A stretch of 64,000 bases of DNA from Clostridia bacterium (GTDB lineage Bacteria; Bacillota; Clostridia; Acetivibrionales; DSM-2933): contig JAOABQ010000017.1 in NCBI GenBank assembly GCA_026418275.1, positions 1 to 64,000 of the forward strand. Reading direction: 5' to 3'. Within the stretch, counting starts at the first letter, position 1. Each line of letters opens with the position of its first letter. Below are positions 36,788-46,011 of the stretch, one piece after another. The position numbers and the translations under genes were made by a program. The notes beneath the pieces were generated by a model. It did no database searches. It was given only the letters and a program-made list of their open reading frames with translations, and had not been told where the DNA came from.

Positions 36788-37126
36788 ATGAGAGATATAA
36801 TGCATATTTTAAAAGCACTTTCAGATGAAACCCGGGTGAGGATTGTAAATTTGCTATATGAGCAGGAAATGTGTGTGTGTGATGTGATGGAGACACTTAA
36901 AATTACCCAAGCAAAAGCATCCAGGCACCTTAATTATCTAAAAAATGCGGGATTGGTTTTAGATAGAAAACATGCACAGTGGGTTTATTACAAACTGACC
37001 CGGGGGAAGGAGGCCAATTTTTTGGATCTACTGGTTGTGGAAACGCTAAGAAATACCGAAATGTTTCAAACTGACCTTTCACATCTGAAAAGTTGGCTGG
37101 ATAGAAAAAATATCAAATGTGATTGA
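36788..37126 (+). CDS. arsR: ArsR-family repressor
   Basis: The 112-residue protein follows GAGAGGT. It has the winged helix and the metalloid site MCVCDVM, which corresponds to the ELCVCDL motif of arsenic- and antimony-responsive ArsR proteins; As(III) bound to the cysteines causes release from DNA. The recognition helix includes TQAKASRHLNYL. It is the first gene of a plus-strand operon with the ACR3 pump 12 bases downstream. Confidence 0.95.
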   Translation: MRDIMHILKALSDETRVRIVNLLYEQEMCVCDVMETLKITQAKASRHLNYLKNAGLVLDRKHAQWVYYKLTRGKEANFLDLLVVETLRNTEMFQTDLSHLKSWLDRKNIKCD

Positions 37127-37138
37127 GGAGGTTGTGGA

Positions 37139-38212
37139 ATGAAAGGAGAACAAAAAGAAAAATTAGGTTTTCTGGACCGGTTCTTGACTTTGTGGATTTT
37201 TTTAGCAATGGCAGTAGGGGTTGTTGGCGGTTATTTTTTTCCGGATATAGCAAAGTCTCTGGAATCGGTGCGGTCGGGAACCATATCCTGGCCAATTGCT
37301 GTAGGTCTTATACTGATGATGTATCCGCCGCTGGCAAAAGTTAAATATGAGGAGATCGGCAAAGTTGCCGCTAAGGGTAAAGTTTTTACCTTTTCACTGA
37401 TTCAAAACTGGCTTGTGGGGCCCATCTTAATGTTTATCCTTGCGGTTGTTTTTCTCCCGGATAAACCGGAGTATGCCATCGGTATTATTATCATAGGATT
37501 GGCCCGCTGTATTGCGATGGTAATTATTTGGAATACCCTTGCAAAAGGGGACAATGAATATTGTGCGGCATTGGTGGCTTTAAATTCCGTATTCCAGATT
37601 TTGTTTTACTCACTTTTTATCTATCTTTTTGTAAAATTAATTCCCCAAATGCTTGGAATGTCATGGAACGTAGAAGGACTTGAAAAGGTTACCATATGGT
37701 ATGTGGCTCAAAGTGTGCTTATATACCTTGGGATTCCCTTTGCTGCAGGCTTTGTTACACGGTTTGCACTGATCGGGACAAAAGGCCGGGAGTGGTATGA
37801 AAGGGTATTTATCCCCAAGATTTCTCCCTTGGCGTTGATCGCTCTCTTATATACAATTGTAGTTATGTTTTTGTTAAAAGGAGAAGTAATCGTATCTTTA
37901 CCAGGGGATGTTTTAAGAATTGCAATTCCGCTTTTGATTTATTTTGCTGTAATGTTCTTTTTCAGTTTCTTCATGTCCTATTGGGGCGGTTTTAAATACG
38001 AACAGTCAACGACCTTGGCGTTTACTGCAGCAAGCAACAATTTTGAACTTGCAATTGCAGTTGCCGTAGCGGTATTCGGTATCCATTCGGGGCAGGCTTT
38101 TGCGGCGGTGATCGGACCATTAATTGAGGTGCCTGTAATGATTGCACTTGTAAATGCTGCCTTGGCGTTTAAACGCAAATATTTTACCCAGGAGGGTATT
38201 CCTAAGAGATAA
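37139..38212 (+). CDS. acr3: ACR3-type arsenite efflux permease
   Basis: The 357-residue permease follows GGAGG by seven bases. It has about ten membrane helices and the ACR3 signature with its essential cysteine, [13 protein letters not shown], and the late [14 protein letters not shown] motif. It exports arsenite using the membrane potential. It is second in the operon after arsR. No terminator is seen before the phosphoesterase gene 57 bases further on. Confidence 0.95.
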   Translation: MKGEQKEKLGFLDRFLTLWIFLAMAVGVVGGYFFPDIAKSLESVRSGTISWPIAVGLILMMYPPLAKVKYEEIGKVAAKGKVFTFSLIQNWLVGPILMFILAVVFLPDKPEYAIGIIIIGLARCIAMVIIWNTLAKGDNEYCAALVALNSVFQILFYSLFIYLFVKLIPQMLGMSWNVEGLEKVTIWYVAQSVLIYLGIPFAAGFVTRFALIGTKGREWYERVFIPKISPLALIALLYTIVVMFLLKGEVIVSLPGDVLRIAIPLLIYFAVMFFFSFFMSYWGGFKYEQSTTLAFTAASNNFELAIAVAVAVFGIHSGQAFAAVIGPLIEVPVMIALVNAALAFKRKYFTQEGIPKR

Positions 38213-38269
38213 AGGCAAGTACTGGCGTAACGGGTATGCCGGTTAATTAAGTTTAGGGAGGAAAAGAGG

Positions 38270-38980
38270 ATGAGATTTGCTGTGATTGGAGATATCCATA
38301 GCAATGCTGCTGCTTTAGATAAGGTGATTCATGATATACGGGAAAAAGATGTAGATTTTATAGTGTGTACAGGTGATCTGGTAGGATATGCGCCGTTTCC
38401 TAACGAGGTCATTGATCTTGTCCGCAGGTCAAATATTCTCTCCATTCAGGGAAATTATGATAAAGCCATCGGAAATACTGAAATTGTTTGCGGATGTGAT
38501 TACAAGGATGAGAAGCAGGTTGAGCTGGCAGGGTTGTCGGTCATGTTTACCAATGAAGTAATTACCGAAGAAAATAGAAGTTATTTGCGAAGCTTGCCGT
38601 CTGAGCTAGGGCTAAAGGCAGGGGAACTCCGAATTCTTGTGGTTCACGGAAGCCCACGGAAGATCAATGAATACCTGTATGAGGATTCGGGGGAAGTGGT
38701 GGAAGTAACCCGGGAACTCAAGGAGGATATCCTGATCTGTGGCCACACCCATAAACCTTATTATAAGGTGATAAACGGAAAACACGTGATTAATTCAGGT
38801 TCTGTGGGAAAGCCTAAGCATGGGAACCCGAATGCCACCTATGTGACTGTGGAAGTTGTGGAGAATAAGGTTAAAGTAAATATCCATGAAGTTTCCTATG
38901 ATTATGAAAAGACTGCAAAGGCGATTGAGGAAAATCAAATTCTTCCCAATGAATTTGCCCAAATGCTGAGAATGGGATAA
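38270..38980 (+). CDS. metallophosphoesterase, YfcE/MJ0936 type
   Basis: The 236-residue protein starts after GGGAGG. It carries the full set of metal ligands: GDIHSN, CTGDLVGY, GNYD, VVHGSP and CGHTHKP. It is a cytoplasmic phosphodiesterase or phosphatase with two metals. Its natural substrate is not known. It lies six bases ahead of the helicase gene, so the two are probably expressed together; whether the arsenic promoter reaches them is unclear. Confidence 0.88.
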   Translation: MRFAVIGDIHSNAAALDKVIHDIREKDVDFIVCTGDLVGYAPFPNEVIDLVRRSNILSIQGNYDKAIGNTEIVCGCDYKDEKQVELAGLSVMFTNEVITEENRSYLRSLPSELGLKAGELRILVVHGSPRKINEYLYEDSGEVVEVTRELKEDILICGHTHKPYYKVINGKHVINSGSVGKPKHGNPNATYVTVEVVENKVKVNIHEVSYDYEKTAKAIEENQILPNEFAQMLRMG

Positions 38981-38986
38981 ATTATC

Positions 38987-41317
38987 ATGACAAAAAAAGA
39001 AGTTAAAATCTCCATAAGAAATCTGGTTGAATTGATTTTGCGTTCCGGAAACCTGGATAGTCGGTTTTCGGGAAGCAGCAGGGCGCAGGAGGGTATAAAG
39101 CTTCATCAAAAAATACAAAAAGCAGGTGGTGAAACCTACAACCCGGAAGTAAGCCTTTCTTTTAGTGTTGAATATCCTGAACTTACGATTACCGTAGAAG
39201 GACGGGCAGACGGAATTATTACAGAAGACAAGGGATTTGTGGTGGATGAAATCAAAACAACAGTGAGACCGCTGGAGCTTATTGATGAAGAGTTCAGCCT
39301 GCTGCATTGGGCTCAGGCCATGTGCTATGCATATATATATACTGAACAGAACACCCTCCCGGGCATGGGAGTTCAGCTAACTTATTACCAGCTGGATACC
39401 GAAGAGATGAAGCAGCTGAGAAAGGATTTTACAAGAGAGGAATTAAAACACTTTTTCCATGACCTGGTGGAGAAATATTTTGTTTGGGCAAAACTGACTT
39501 TGGACTGGAGCTTAAAAAGGGACCTTTCGGTAAAGGATTTAGAGTTTCCGTTTGCTTCATACCGAAGGGGACAAAGGGAGCTGGCAGTTGCTGCATACCG
39601 TACCATTACCAAAGGAAAGAAACTCTTTGTACAGGCGCCCACCGGAATAGGGAAAACCATATCCACCTTGTTTCCTGCTGTCAAAGCTGTGGGAGAGGGG
39701 GTGGTTTCAAAAATTTTCTATTTAACTGCCAAAACCGTTACCCGCCAGGTTGCGGAGGATGCATTCCTGCATATGAGAAAACAGGGCTTGAAACTAAAAA
39801 CCATTACCTTAACTGCAAAGGAAAAAGTATGTTTTCAAAAGGAAGTCACCTGTAATCCTGAGCAGTGTGAATATGCAAAAGGACATTTTGATAGAATCAA
39901 TGAAGCGATCATGGATATTATCCAATTGGAAGACCACCTTACAAGGGAAAAAATGGAACTATGTGCAAAAAAACACTGCGTTTGCCCCTTTGAGCTTGCA
40001 TTGGACCTCTCTTTATGGGCTGATTTGATTATATGCGACTATAACTATGTATTTGACCCAAGTGTTTACTTGAAGAGATTCTTCCTAAACAGTAAGGAGA
40101 ATTATGCCTTTTTAATAGACGAGGCCCATAATCTGGTTGACAGGGCAAGAGATATGTTTTCGGCAAGTCTTGATAAAACAAAAATTTTAGAGCTGAAAAA
40201 GGCTATGAAAACCCGAAACCCTCAAATTGCCAAAGCCCTGAATAAAGTCAACAGCTATTTTGTCGATCAAAGGAAGCAGTGCGGGGCGTTTTCCGTTAAA
40301 AAGGAACCTCCAAAAGAACTGATTCTCCTGTTAAGAGGCTTTATTCGGGTATCCGAAGAATGGCTTGCAAAAAATCAGGATACCGGTGGTTTGGATGAAT
40401 TATTGGATCTTTATTTTAGTGCGCTGAACTTTATAAAGATTTTTGAGTTTTATGATGAAAGATATGTAATAACGATTGAAGCATTTAAAAACGAAGTAAG
40501 AATAAAATTATTTTGCCTTGACCCTTCGCATTTACTCGGTGAAGCGGTGAAAAGGGGAAAATCGGCAGTCTTTTTTTCCGCAACCCTTACCCCCCTAAAT
40601 TTCTTTCGTGACATTTTAGGCGGGAATGAGGAAGATTATACCATGAAGCTGCCCTCGCCTTTTGACCGGAACCAGCTCTGTGTCATGGCTGCCGGAAATA
40701 TTTCCACAAAGTATAAAAATCGTGAGGGAAGTTATGAAAAGATTGCAGAATACATTAAAGCTTTTGTTACCCAGAGACAGGGAAACTATATGGTGTATTT
40801 TCCATCTTACAAGTATCTAAATGAAGTTGTCGGGCTCTTTCATGAGCGCTTTCCGGAGGTTCCTACCGCCATTCAGGCTGGGAATATGTCCGAAGAGGAG
40901 CGACAGGCTTTTTTGGAAAAGTTTCAACCGGACACAAAAGAGTTGTTTGTGGGGTTTGGTGTACTGGGCGGCATCTTTTCAGAAGGGATTGACCTTAAAG
41001 GAGACCGGCTGATTGGTGTGGCTGTCATTGGGGTAGGCCTTCCTCAGGTAAACCGGGAACAGGATGTAATTATGCGTTATTACGAAGAAAAGAACGGATT
41101 GGGCTTTGAATATGCTTATATGTATCCCGGTATGAATAAAGTTTTGCAGGCTGTCGGACGGGTAATTCGTTCCGAAAGGGACCGGGGAGCTGTGCTTTTA
41201 ATCGATGAGCGGTTTTTAGAGTCCAGTTATAGGGCATTGATTCCGGAGCACTGGAGAGGGTATCAAAATATAAAGTCTCCGGCTGATTTGACAGCTTGGT
41301 TGGATAAGTTCTGGTAA
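38987..41317 (+). CDS. XPD/DinG-like helicase with N-terminal PD-(D/E)XK nuclease
   Basis: The 776-residue protein has an N-terminal 170-residue domain with GRADGIITE...VVDEIKTT, the D-ExK layout of RecB-like nucleases. A superfamily 2 helicase follows: FVQAPTGIGKT (near 218), four or more cysteines of an iron-sulfur type (VCFQKEVTCNPEQC near 285, then CAKKHCVCP), IDEAHNL (near 376), FFSATLTPL and GRVIRSERDRG. Rad3/XPD-type helicases unwind 5' to 3'. The nuclease-helicase fusion recurs in Firmicutes and is assumed to act in DNA repair. It follows the phosphoesterase gene closely and has only a weak ribosome site, which suggests coupling. Confidence 0.88.
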   Translation: MTKKEVKISIRNLVELILRSGNLDSRFSGSSRAQEGIKLHQKIQKAGGETYNPEVSLSFSVEYPELTITVEGRADGIITEDKGFVVDEIKTTVRPLELIDEEFSLLHWAQAMCYAYIYTEQNTLPGMGVQLTYYQLDTEEMKQLRKDFTREELKHFFHDLVEKYFVWAKLTLDWSLKRDLSVKDLEFPFASYRRGQRELAVAAYRTITKGKKLFVQAPTGIGKTISTLFPAVKAVGEGVVSKIFYLTAKTVTRQVAEDAFLHMRKQGLKLKTITLTAKEKVCFQKEVTCNPEQCEYAKGHFDRINEAIMDIIQLEDHLTREKMELCAKKHCVCPFELALDLSLWADLIICDYNYVFDPSVYLKRFFLNSKENYAFLIDEAHNLVDRARDMFSASLDKTKILELKKAMKTRNPQIAKALNKVNSYFVDQRKQCGAFSVKKEPPKELILLLRGFIRVSEEWLAKNQDTGGLDELLDLYFSALNFIKIFEFYDERYVITIEAFKNEVRIKLFCLDPSHLLGEAVKRGKSAVFFSATLTPLNFFRDILGGNEEDYTMKLPSPFDRNQLCVMAAGNISTKYKNREGSYEKIAEYIKAFVTQRQGNYMVYFPSYKYLNEVVGLFHERFPEVPTAIQAGNMSEEERQAFLEKFQPDTKELFVGFGVLGGIFSEGIDLKGDRLIGVAVIGVGLPQVNREQDVIMRYYEEKNGLGFEYAYMYPGMNKVLQAVGRVIRSERDRGAVLLIDERFLESSYRALIPEHWRGYQNIKSPADLTAWLDKFW

Positions 41318-41514
41318 TCAGCCCTATTCATAAACAAAATACAATCATGAGGTACTTTGAATGCAATAGAGAATAACTGCAACTTCTAGCCAAAAAAATA
41401 CAGTAGATACCAAAATAAACAATTGGTGCAGCCTCCCATTCCGAATACAATAGTCGTATAGAGAGAAGGTATCATTGAAAATGTTTTAAATTTTTGAATG
41501 GGAGGGAAAGTATA

Positions 41515-43254
41515 GTGAAAGAAAGCAGATTGAGATTAAAAAAAATAAGTATGGTTGTACTGTCTATGCTGGCGGTTATGTCTTTAGCTATTTTTACATT
41601 GATTTTAAACTCGAATGCGGCAGGAGAGCCTGCTGTACCATCTCAAAGCGGACAAAGTGAAACCCCTGCACCGACCCCGGTGATTACAGTGAGGTCAACC
41701 ATACCGCCTTTCGATGTGTACATATCGGGATATATAAAACCTGACTTGGCGGCACCCAATTCTGAGAGTCTAAAAGGGTTTCTGGTTAATGCAAGAGGGA
41801 TCACTGCACTTACAAATGAAAACGGGTTCTTCACAATGCATACTAAATTGTTTATGTATGACTCGCTTCGTTTGGTTATTAGCAAACCGGGCTATTTGGA
41901 AAGAGTTATAGAAGATCTTCCGAGGAAAGAAAACGTTGTGGTGGGTCCGGCTGCCAATCCCATCGTGATGTGGGGAGGGGATATTCCGGATAGCGCAGGC
42001 AGCCAGGATAAGGCTATCAATATGGGGGATATTGTGACTTTATTGGAGGGTTTTAATGCCTCAGAGGGAGACGGAAGGTATAACCCAGCTTATGACTTGG
42101 ATAAAGACCATGCTGTTAATATGACGGATATTGTCATTATCATAAGCCATTTTAATACTACAAACAATCAGTATCCGATGCCTGAAATAGTTTCATGGAA
42201 TTCATCCCCAACGCCTTCGGCTACTGTTTCACCAACACCAACACCTACATCTACGCCCACCAGTGCAATTCCCAAACGGGTGATGGTAGGGTATTGGCAT
42301 AACTTCAATAACGGTACCGGTGTTATCAAGCTAAGGGACGTATCTCCGAAATGGGATGTGATCAACTTGTCTTTTGGAGAGCCTACAAGCCTTACTTCGG
42401 GTATCATTGTTTTCAAGCCGGTTTATGGTACCGATGAAGAATTTAAGTCCGATGTTGCATACCTTCAAAGTAAAGGGAAAAAGGTGCTCCTTTCTATCGG
42501 CGGGGAAAAAGGGACTGTTCAACTGCCGGACGATACGGCAAAACAAAATTTTATAAATTCTGTTTCGGATATTATTGAAAGATATGGTTTGGATGGTTTG
42601 GATATTGACTTTGAAGGACATTCTCTGTATTTTAACTCAGGGGATACGGATTTGAAAAACCCTAAAACACCGGTTATTGTTAATTTGATTTCCGCACTCA
42701 GAACCATTACAGACCGTTTTGGCAGCAAGTGTATGCTTACCATGGCGCCGGAGACCTTTTATGTCCAACTCGGATATACTACTTACGGCGGAAACGGGGG
42801 GACTTACCTGCCGGTACTTCACGCACTAAGGGACCGACTAAACTGGCTGCAGGTGCAGTACTATAATTCAGGTCCTATTATCGGTCTTGATAATGAGTAT
42901 CATAATATGGGAAGTGCGGATTTTCTGGTAGCTATGACGGATATGACCATCAATGGATTTCCTTTAAACAAGGATCCGAATAATTTCTTCCCGGGACTAA
43001 GACCGGATCAGGTAGTCATTGGAATTCCAGCCTGTGTCAATGCAGGAAACGGGTACGTACAACCGGCTGAAGTGCAAAAAGCGTTGGACTATCTTATTAA
43101 GGGGGTTTCATTCGGTGGAAGCTATAAACTGAAAAACCCGGCAGGTTATCCAAACCTAAGGGGATTAATGACCTGGTCCATAAATTGGGACGCATTCACA
43201 AACTTTGGTTTTTCCAACAGTCATCGGCCTTATTTGGACGCCTTGGACAAATAG
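41515..43254 (+). CDS. secreted dockerin chitinase, GH18
   Basis: The start chosen is the GTG at 41515, eight bases after GGGAGGG; an in-frame ATG at 41494 overlaps that site. The 579-residue enzyme has a signal peptide (about 1-37), then the carboxypeptidase-regulatory-like plus dockerin cassette (about 69-219, with DKAINMGDIVTLL and DKDHAVNMTDIVII), a Pro/Thr/Ser linker, and a GH18 barrel (about 254-579). The catalytic motif DGLDIDFE lies at 360-367, with Glu367 the acid. It cleaves chitin or related N-acetylglucosamine chains. The dockerin comes before the catalytic domain, an order unlike most cellulosomal enzymes. It shares its dockerin cassette with the protease and inhibitor-like proteins of this window. 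Confidence 0.93.
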   Translation: MKESRLRLKKISMVVLSMLAVMSLAIFTLILNSNAAGEPAVPSQSGQSETPAPTPVITVRSTIPPFDVYISGYIKPDLAAPNSESLKGFLVNARGITALTNENGFFTMHTKLFMYDSLRLVISKPGYLERVIEDLPRKENVVVGPAANPIVMWGGDIPDSAGSQDKAINMGDIVTLLEGFNASEGDGRYNPAYDLDKDHAVNMTDIVIIISHFNTTNNQYPMPEIVSWNSSPTPSATVSPTPTPTSTPTSAIPKRVMVGYWHNFNNGTGVIKLRDVSPKWDVINLSFGEPTSLTSGIIVFKPVYGTDEEFKSDVAYLQSKGKKVLLSIGGEKGTVQLPDDTAKQNFINSVSDIIERYGLDGLDIDFEGHSLYFNSGDTDLKNPKTPVIVNLISALRTITDRFGSKCMLTMAPETFYVQLGYTTYGGNGGTYLPVLHALRDRLNWLQVQYYNSGPIIGLDNEYHNMGSADFLVAMTDMTINGFPLNKDPNNFFPGLRPDQVVIGIPACVNAGNGYVQPAEVQKALDYLIKGVSFGGSYKLKNPAGYPNLRGLMTWSINWDAFTNFGFSNSHRPYLDALDK

Positions 43255-43266
43255 AAGCATAGGAAG

Positions 43267-43303
43267 ATATGGCTGCTCATAAATGGGTGGCCGTATTTTT
43301 TTT
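43267..43303 (+). terminator. terminator of the chitinase gene
   Basis: ATATGGCT (43267-43274) pairs with GGCCGTAT (43289-43296), using G-U pairs, followed by a long T run. The remaining gap to 43591 holds no other feature I can support. Confidence 0.75.
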
Positions 43304-43591
43304 ACTTAATTTTTAAGAAATGGATAAAAATTGGCTAAAAGGTAAAGACAACTCTAAAAAGTAGGAGTATAATAGAGTTAAGTAATACTTATCCCCTATA
43401 GAATACTTGCGTTATCGGATATTTCATCCGGCAGGGGAAGGAAACAAGTGCTCAAATGAACCATATGCAGATTTAAGTTTTAAAACTAATACTTAATAAC
43501 AGGTATTTGGCTACTGGAAATCACTTATTTTATCTTTGGTTATCTCTAAGATGGATGGTTATTTCTATAGTCTGGAAAGAGGGTAGGCTTT

Positions 43592-43978
43592 GTGCGTATT
43601 TTAATTGCTGAGGATGATTTGGTAAGCAGAGAGTTTCTATCAAGGCTTCTTGATAAATATGGAGACTGTGACGTTGCGGTGAATGGTATTGAAGCAGTAG
43701 ATGCCTTTATAATGGCTTTGGATGAACAAAAGCCTTACGACCTCATTTTAATCGATATTATGATGCCGCTATATGACGGGGTTAAAGTTTTAAAGGCCAT
43801 CCGCAATATTGAAAAACAGCGTAAAATAGATAAAGCCGATCGTATTAAGGCCGCAATTACCAGTGCATTATATGACGAAAGTCAAGTGTTAGAACTTAGA
43901 TCATATGGGATTGATGCTTATTTTACCAAACCCATTGATCTGAGTGAATTTAGAGCTTTTATAGAGGGAGTGGAATAG
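43592..43978 (+). CDS. stand-alone receiver (CheY-like) protein
   Basis: It starts with GTG after GGGTAGG. The 128-residue protein is a single receiver domain: acidic pair AEDD, phospho-acceptor Asp in LILIDIMMP (near 56), Thr/Ser position ITSAL and Lys in FTKPID. There is no output domain, so it acts by protein contact or within a phosphorelay. It lies alone, upstream of a broken receiver gene. Confidence 0.9.
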   Translation: MRILIAEDDLVSREFLSRLLDKYGDCDVAVNGIEAVDAFIMALDEQKPYDLILIDIMMPLYDGVKVLKAIRNIEKQRKIDKADRIKAAITSALYDESQVLELRSYGIDAYFTKPIDLSEFRAFIEGVE

Positions 43979-44066
43979 GCAAATTAACGGTTAAAAAGTT
44001 GCAAGAGGTCATTTTGATGAATACCACATTTATACTGATCTTACAAAAAAATGATGAATCAAACTA

Positions 44067-44095
44067 TTGGTAATTTTAATAAAAAATGATATAAT
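44067..44095 (+). promoter_or_regulatory. promoter of the broken receiver gene
   Basis: TTGGTA (44067-44072), a 17-base spacer and TATAAT (44090-44095), 57 bases ahead of the ATG at 44152. Confidence 0.6.
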
Positions 44096-44151
44096 GCCAA
44101 TGAAATCCTTATTATATAATTAAATAAATTAATTTGCAGCCAGGTGATTCA

Positions 44152-44427
44152 ATGTACGAGCCCTTTCATGTTTTGCTGGCCGAAGATTCTCAAGATGACA
44201 AAGAACTTATTTTTCTAGTGCTTTTTAAAACGACAAATTTCTTGTTTTTCAAAGTGTTAAAAACGCACTTCCTCTGTTTGTGCCTCGCATACCCTAGAAA
44301 AGAATTACGTTACGAGGCACTAGAACTACGCAAATCCGGATTTGAGCCATTTCTTGAGAGAGTTGATTCTGTTTATCCTATGAAAAATTCTCTTAAACAA
44401 AGGTATTCATATAGACTCTTTTGTTGA
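44152..44427 (+). pseudogene. response-regulator gene split by a MITE and truncated
   Basis: The frame starts at the ATG at 44152 after CAGGTG. It reads as the first strand and helix of a receiver domain (FHVLLAEDSQDDKELIF), then enters the 107-bp element, and after it resumes as ELRKSGFEPFLERVDSVYPM, the expected continuation of such receivers. Removing the element and one TA copy gives an uninterrupted receiver start. The insertion adds 105 bases, a multiple of three, so the frame stays open through it. The receiver then stops at 44427 far short of full length, so the gene is truncated as well. Confidence 0.82.
44216..44322 (-). mobile_element. 107-bp MITE-like element, copy B
   Basis: TAGTGC at 44216 and GCACTA at 44317-44322 bound a copy in the opposite orientation to 15701-15807, nearly identical over its length. 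The flanking gene reads through properly if the element and one TA are removed, which fixes the ends and a TA target duplication. Confidence 0.88.
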
Positions 44428-44456
44428 TAGTATAATTATGGTTTTGAAGTTTATAG

Positions 44457-44485
44457 TTGACAAAAAATGAAATTCGTATTAAAAT
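44457..44485 (+). promoter_or_regulatory. strong sigma-A promoter
   Basis: TTGACA (44457-44462), a 17-base spacer and TAAAAT (44480-44485). GTTAG and CTAAC just downstream (44495-44510 region) could be a small operator. The first gene after it is the Spo0E gene at 44812, leaving about 320 bases of leader in which I see no gene. Confidence 0.6.
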
Positions 44486-44811
44486 GGAAGAGTTAGTTAG
44501 TGACTGCTAACAATTCACGATTGAATATCCTAGGTTAATATGATAATAAACGCTTGAAAGTCTGTGTTCGTTCTTTAATAGGCTTTAACTATGCCTGTTG
44601 TTTAGATTTGCCATGTATTCTGTAGCAAATATTAAGTTTTTACAGACTGATTGTCTTCAACATCTATTGTTCACTCCAATGAAACCTTATATATACATAT
44701 CTATACAAATAGCCAAATAGTTTATTCGGAATATTTTACTCATAATATACTGGGATGCATTCTGCTGGTTGGCAAGTCCTAGATATCATCAATTTTCCGA
44801 GGTGATTAAAA

Positions 44812-45012
44812 ATGAATAGGCTAGAGTGTCTTAGGCATCAACTCTATACGGCGATAGATGAGAATAACACAAAGAGAATGTTATATATCAGCAGGCTACT
44901 CGACCGTGAGATTCTAAGAGTTATGGAAGATGAGTGCGGTACGCAATGTGAAGAAAAACCGTTCTATATTTGGTATTGTAAAAGCAGACTTAAAGATAAA
45001 GCGATAGTTTAG
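44812..45012 (+). CDS. Spo0E-family aspartyl-phosphate phosphatase
   Basis: The 66-residue protein starts after GAGGTG. It has the two-helix Spo0E-like layout with the signature SRLLDREI (consensus SxxLDxxI). Members remove phosphate from Spo0A-type regulators and so hold back sporulation. The C-terminal third (EEKPFYIWYCKSRLK) is not conserved in the family. It lies 99 bases ahead of an AbrB-type regulator. Confidence 0.85.
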   Translation: MNRLECLRHQLYTAIDENNTKRMLYISRLLDREILRVMEDECGTQCEEKPFYIWYCKSRLKDKAIV

Positions 45013-45111
45013 TGTATTTATCAGGCAGATTTTGTGAATAATCCCTTTTAGATTATCGATCTTCCTTAAATGAGTATCATGAAAAAGGATAATAAAGAAA
45101 GGAGTGCTTTT

Positions 45112-45354
45112 ATGAAATCAACGGGTATTGTTAGAAAAGTGGACGAGCTTGGCAGGGTTGTTCTTCCCATTGAACTTAGAAGAACGATGGATATTGAGGA
45201 GAAAGATGCATTGGAGATTTTTGTAGATGGAGCAACCATTATACTTAAAAAGTATGAACCTTCGTGTATTTTTTGCGGAGAAGCCGGTAGAGTATCCAAT
45301 TATAAAGGTAAGAATATTTGCGAGAATTGTATAGTGGACTTGAAGCAAAAATAA
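45112..45354 (+). CDS. AbrB/SpoVT-type transition regulator with zinc-finger tail
   Basis: The ATG at 45112 follows AAAGGAG by eight bases; the in-frame ATG at 45070 lacks a site. The 80-residue protein has the AbrB swapped-hairpin domain (STGIVRKVDELGRVVLPIEL) and a C-terminal CIFCG...CENC pair, the common tail of clostridial AbrB-like proteins, probably binding zinc. Proteins of this kind repress post-exponential genes. It follows the Spo0E gene, suggesting joint control of the transition to sporulation. Confidence 0.93.
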   Translation: MKSTGIVRKVDELGRVVLPIELRRTMDIEEKDALEIFVDGATIILKKYEPSCIFCGEAGRVSNYKGKNICENCIVDLKQK

Positions 45355-45402
45355 AACGGGTATCTTGTGAAGCGGTTACACATTAGGTATTCCACGCAAT
45401 AT

Positions 45403-45440
45403 AAAAAACACTTCTACCAGACCCCAAAGGAGTGTTTTTT
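45403..45440. terminator. terminator after the AbrB-type gene
   Basis: AAAAAACACT (45403-45412) pairs with AGTGTTTTTT (45431-45440) around an 18-base loop. Confidence 0.8.
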
Positions 45441-45506
45441 GTATTGCAAATATAGAACTAATATACATTTTTATTAAAAGGGGTAGGTGTTTCTCTCAAA
45501 GGTACG

Positions 45507-45608
45507 TATAGATAACGAACTGTAAAAGTAAAATATCGATTTCTGACACCTAAGTAAACCAGGTGTTTCATCTCTCGAATTTTACTATGTTTCACTTCGT
45601 TATCTATA
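45507..45608. repeat. 102-bp nested palindromic element
   Basis: Three stems nest exactly: TATAGATAACGAA (45507-45519) with TTCGTTATCTATA (45596-45608); AGTAAAAT (45527-45534) with ATTTTACT (45579-45586); ACACCT (45546-45551) with AGGTGT (45561-45566). The outer ends begin and finish with TA, so it may be a second kind of MITE, or a large structured RNA element. The rest of 45441-45744 holds nothing else clear. Confidence 0.75.
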
Positions 45609-45744
45609 ATACAGCGATTTGCGTTATACAATATTACTAAATTTAAATTGAAAATAATTCCTAACTAATTTATAATAGTGTAAACAAATGTATTAAAAAA
45701 AATGCGCTTATTTTTTAAGATTATTATCGCATTTTTAAAATTAG

Positions 45745-46011
45745 ATGAATATACATGATAATGATCAGGAGATATATAGGAGGGTTTTTAAGGGGATTTT
45801 TTCGTTGTTTTCGAGGTCTTCCAGTAAAGGGCATTACCGCAAACATGATCATGGAAGCGGTTATTACAAAAGAAGTCATAAGTCTCATTCCGGCATTATA
45901 AGTGCAATTGTACACTCTGTGTTTTCAAAACATCATTCCCACTCTCATTCCCATTCCCATCAACACTATCATCCGCATAGACGCCATCGTTCACATAGTT
46001 CATGGTCCTAA
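45745..46011 (+). CDS. histidine-rich small protein
   Basis: The 88-residue product ends in a His/Ser/Arg-rich tail (HSHSHSHQHYHPHRRHRSHS). The ATG at 45745 has no good ribosome site. A strong AGGAGGG lies inside the frame at 45778, so the real start might be a non-ATG codon near 45796-45805. The His-rich tail suggests metal binding, or a surface or spore-coat role. It overlaps the kinase gene by 10 bases, which points to coupled translation. Confidence 0.65.
   Translation: MNIHDNDQEIYRRVFKGIFSLFSRSSSKGHYRKHDHGSGYYKRSHKSHSGIISAIVHSVFSKHHSHSHSHSHQHYHPHRRHRSHSSWS

Noticed and set aside
43300..43591. Possible riboswitch or regulatory RNA before the receiver gene
   Set aside because: Only short imperfect pairing is seen and no known motif matches.
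45913..45990. CATTCC/CACTCT repeats as a regulatory repeat
   Set aside because: They are explained by the His/Ser codons of the His-rich protein.
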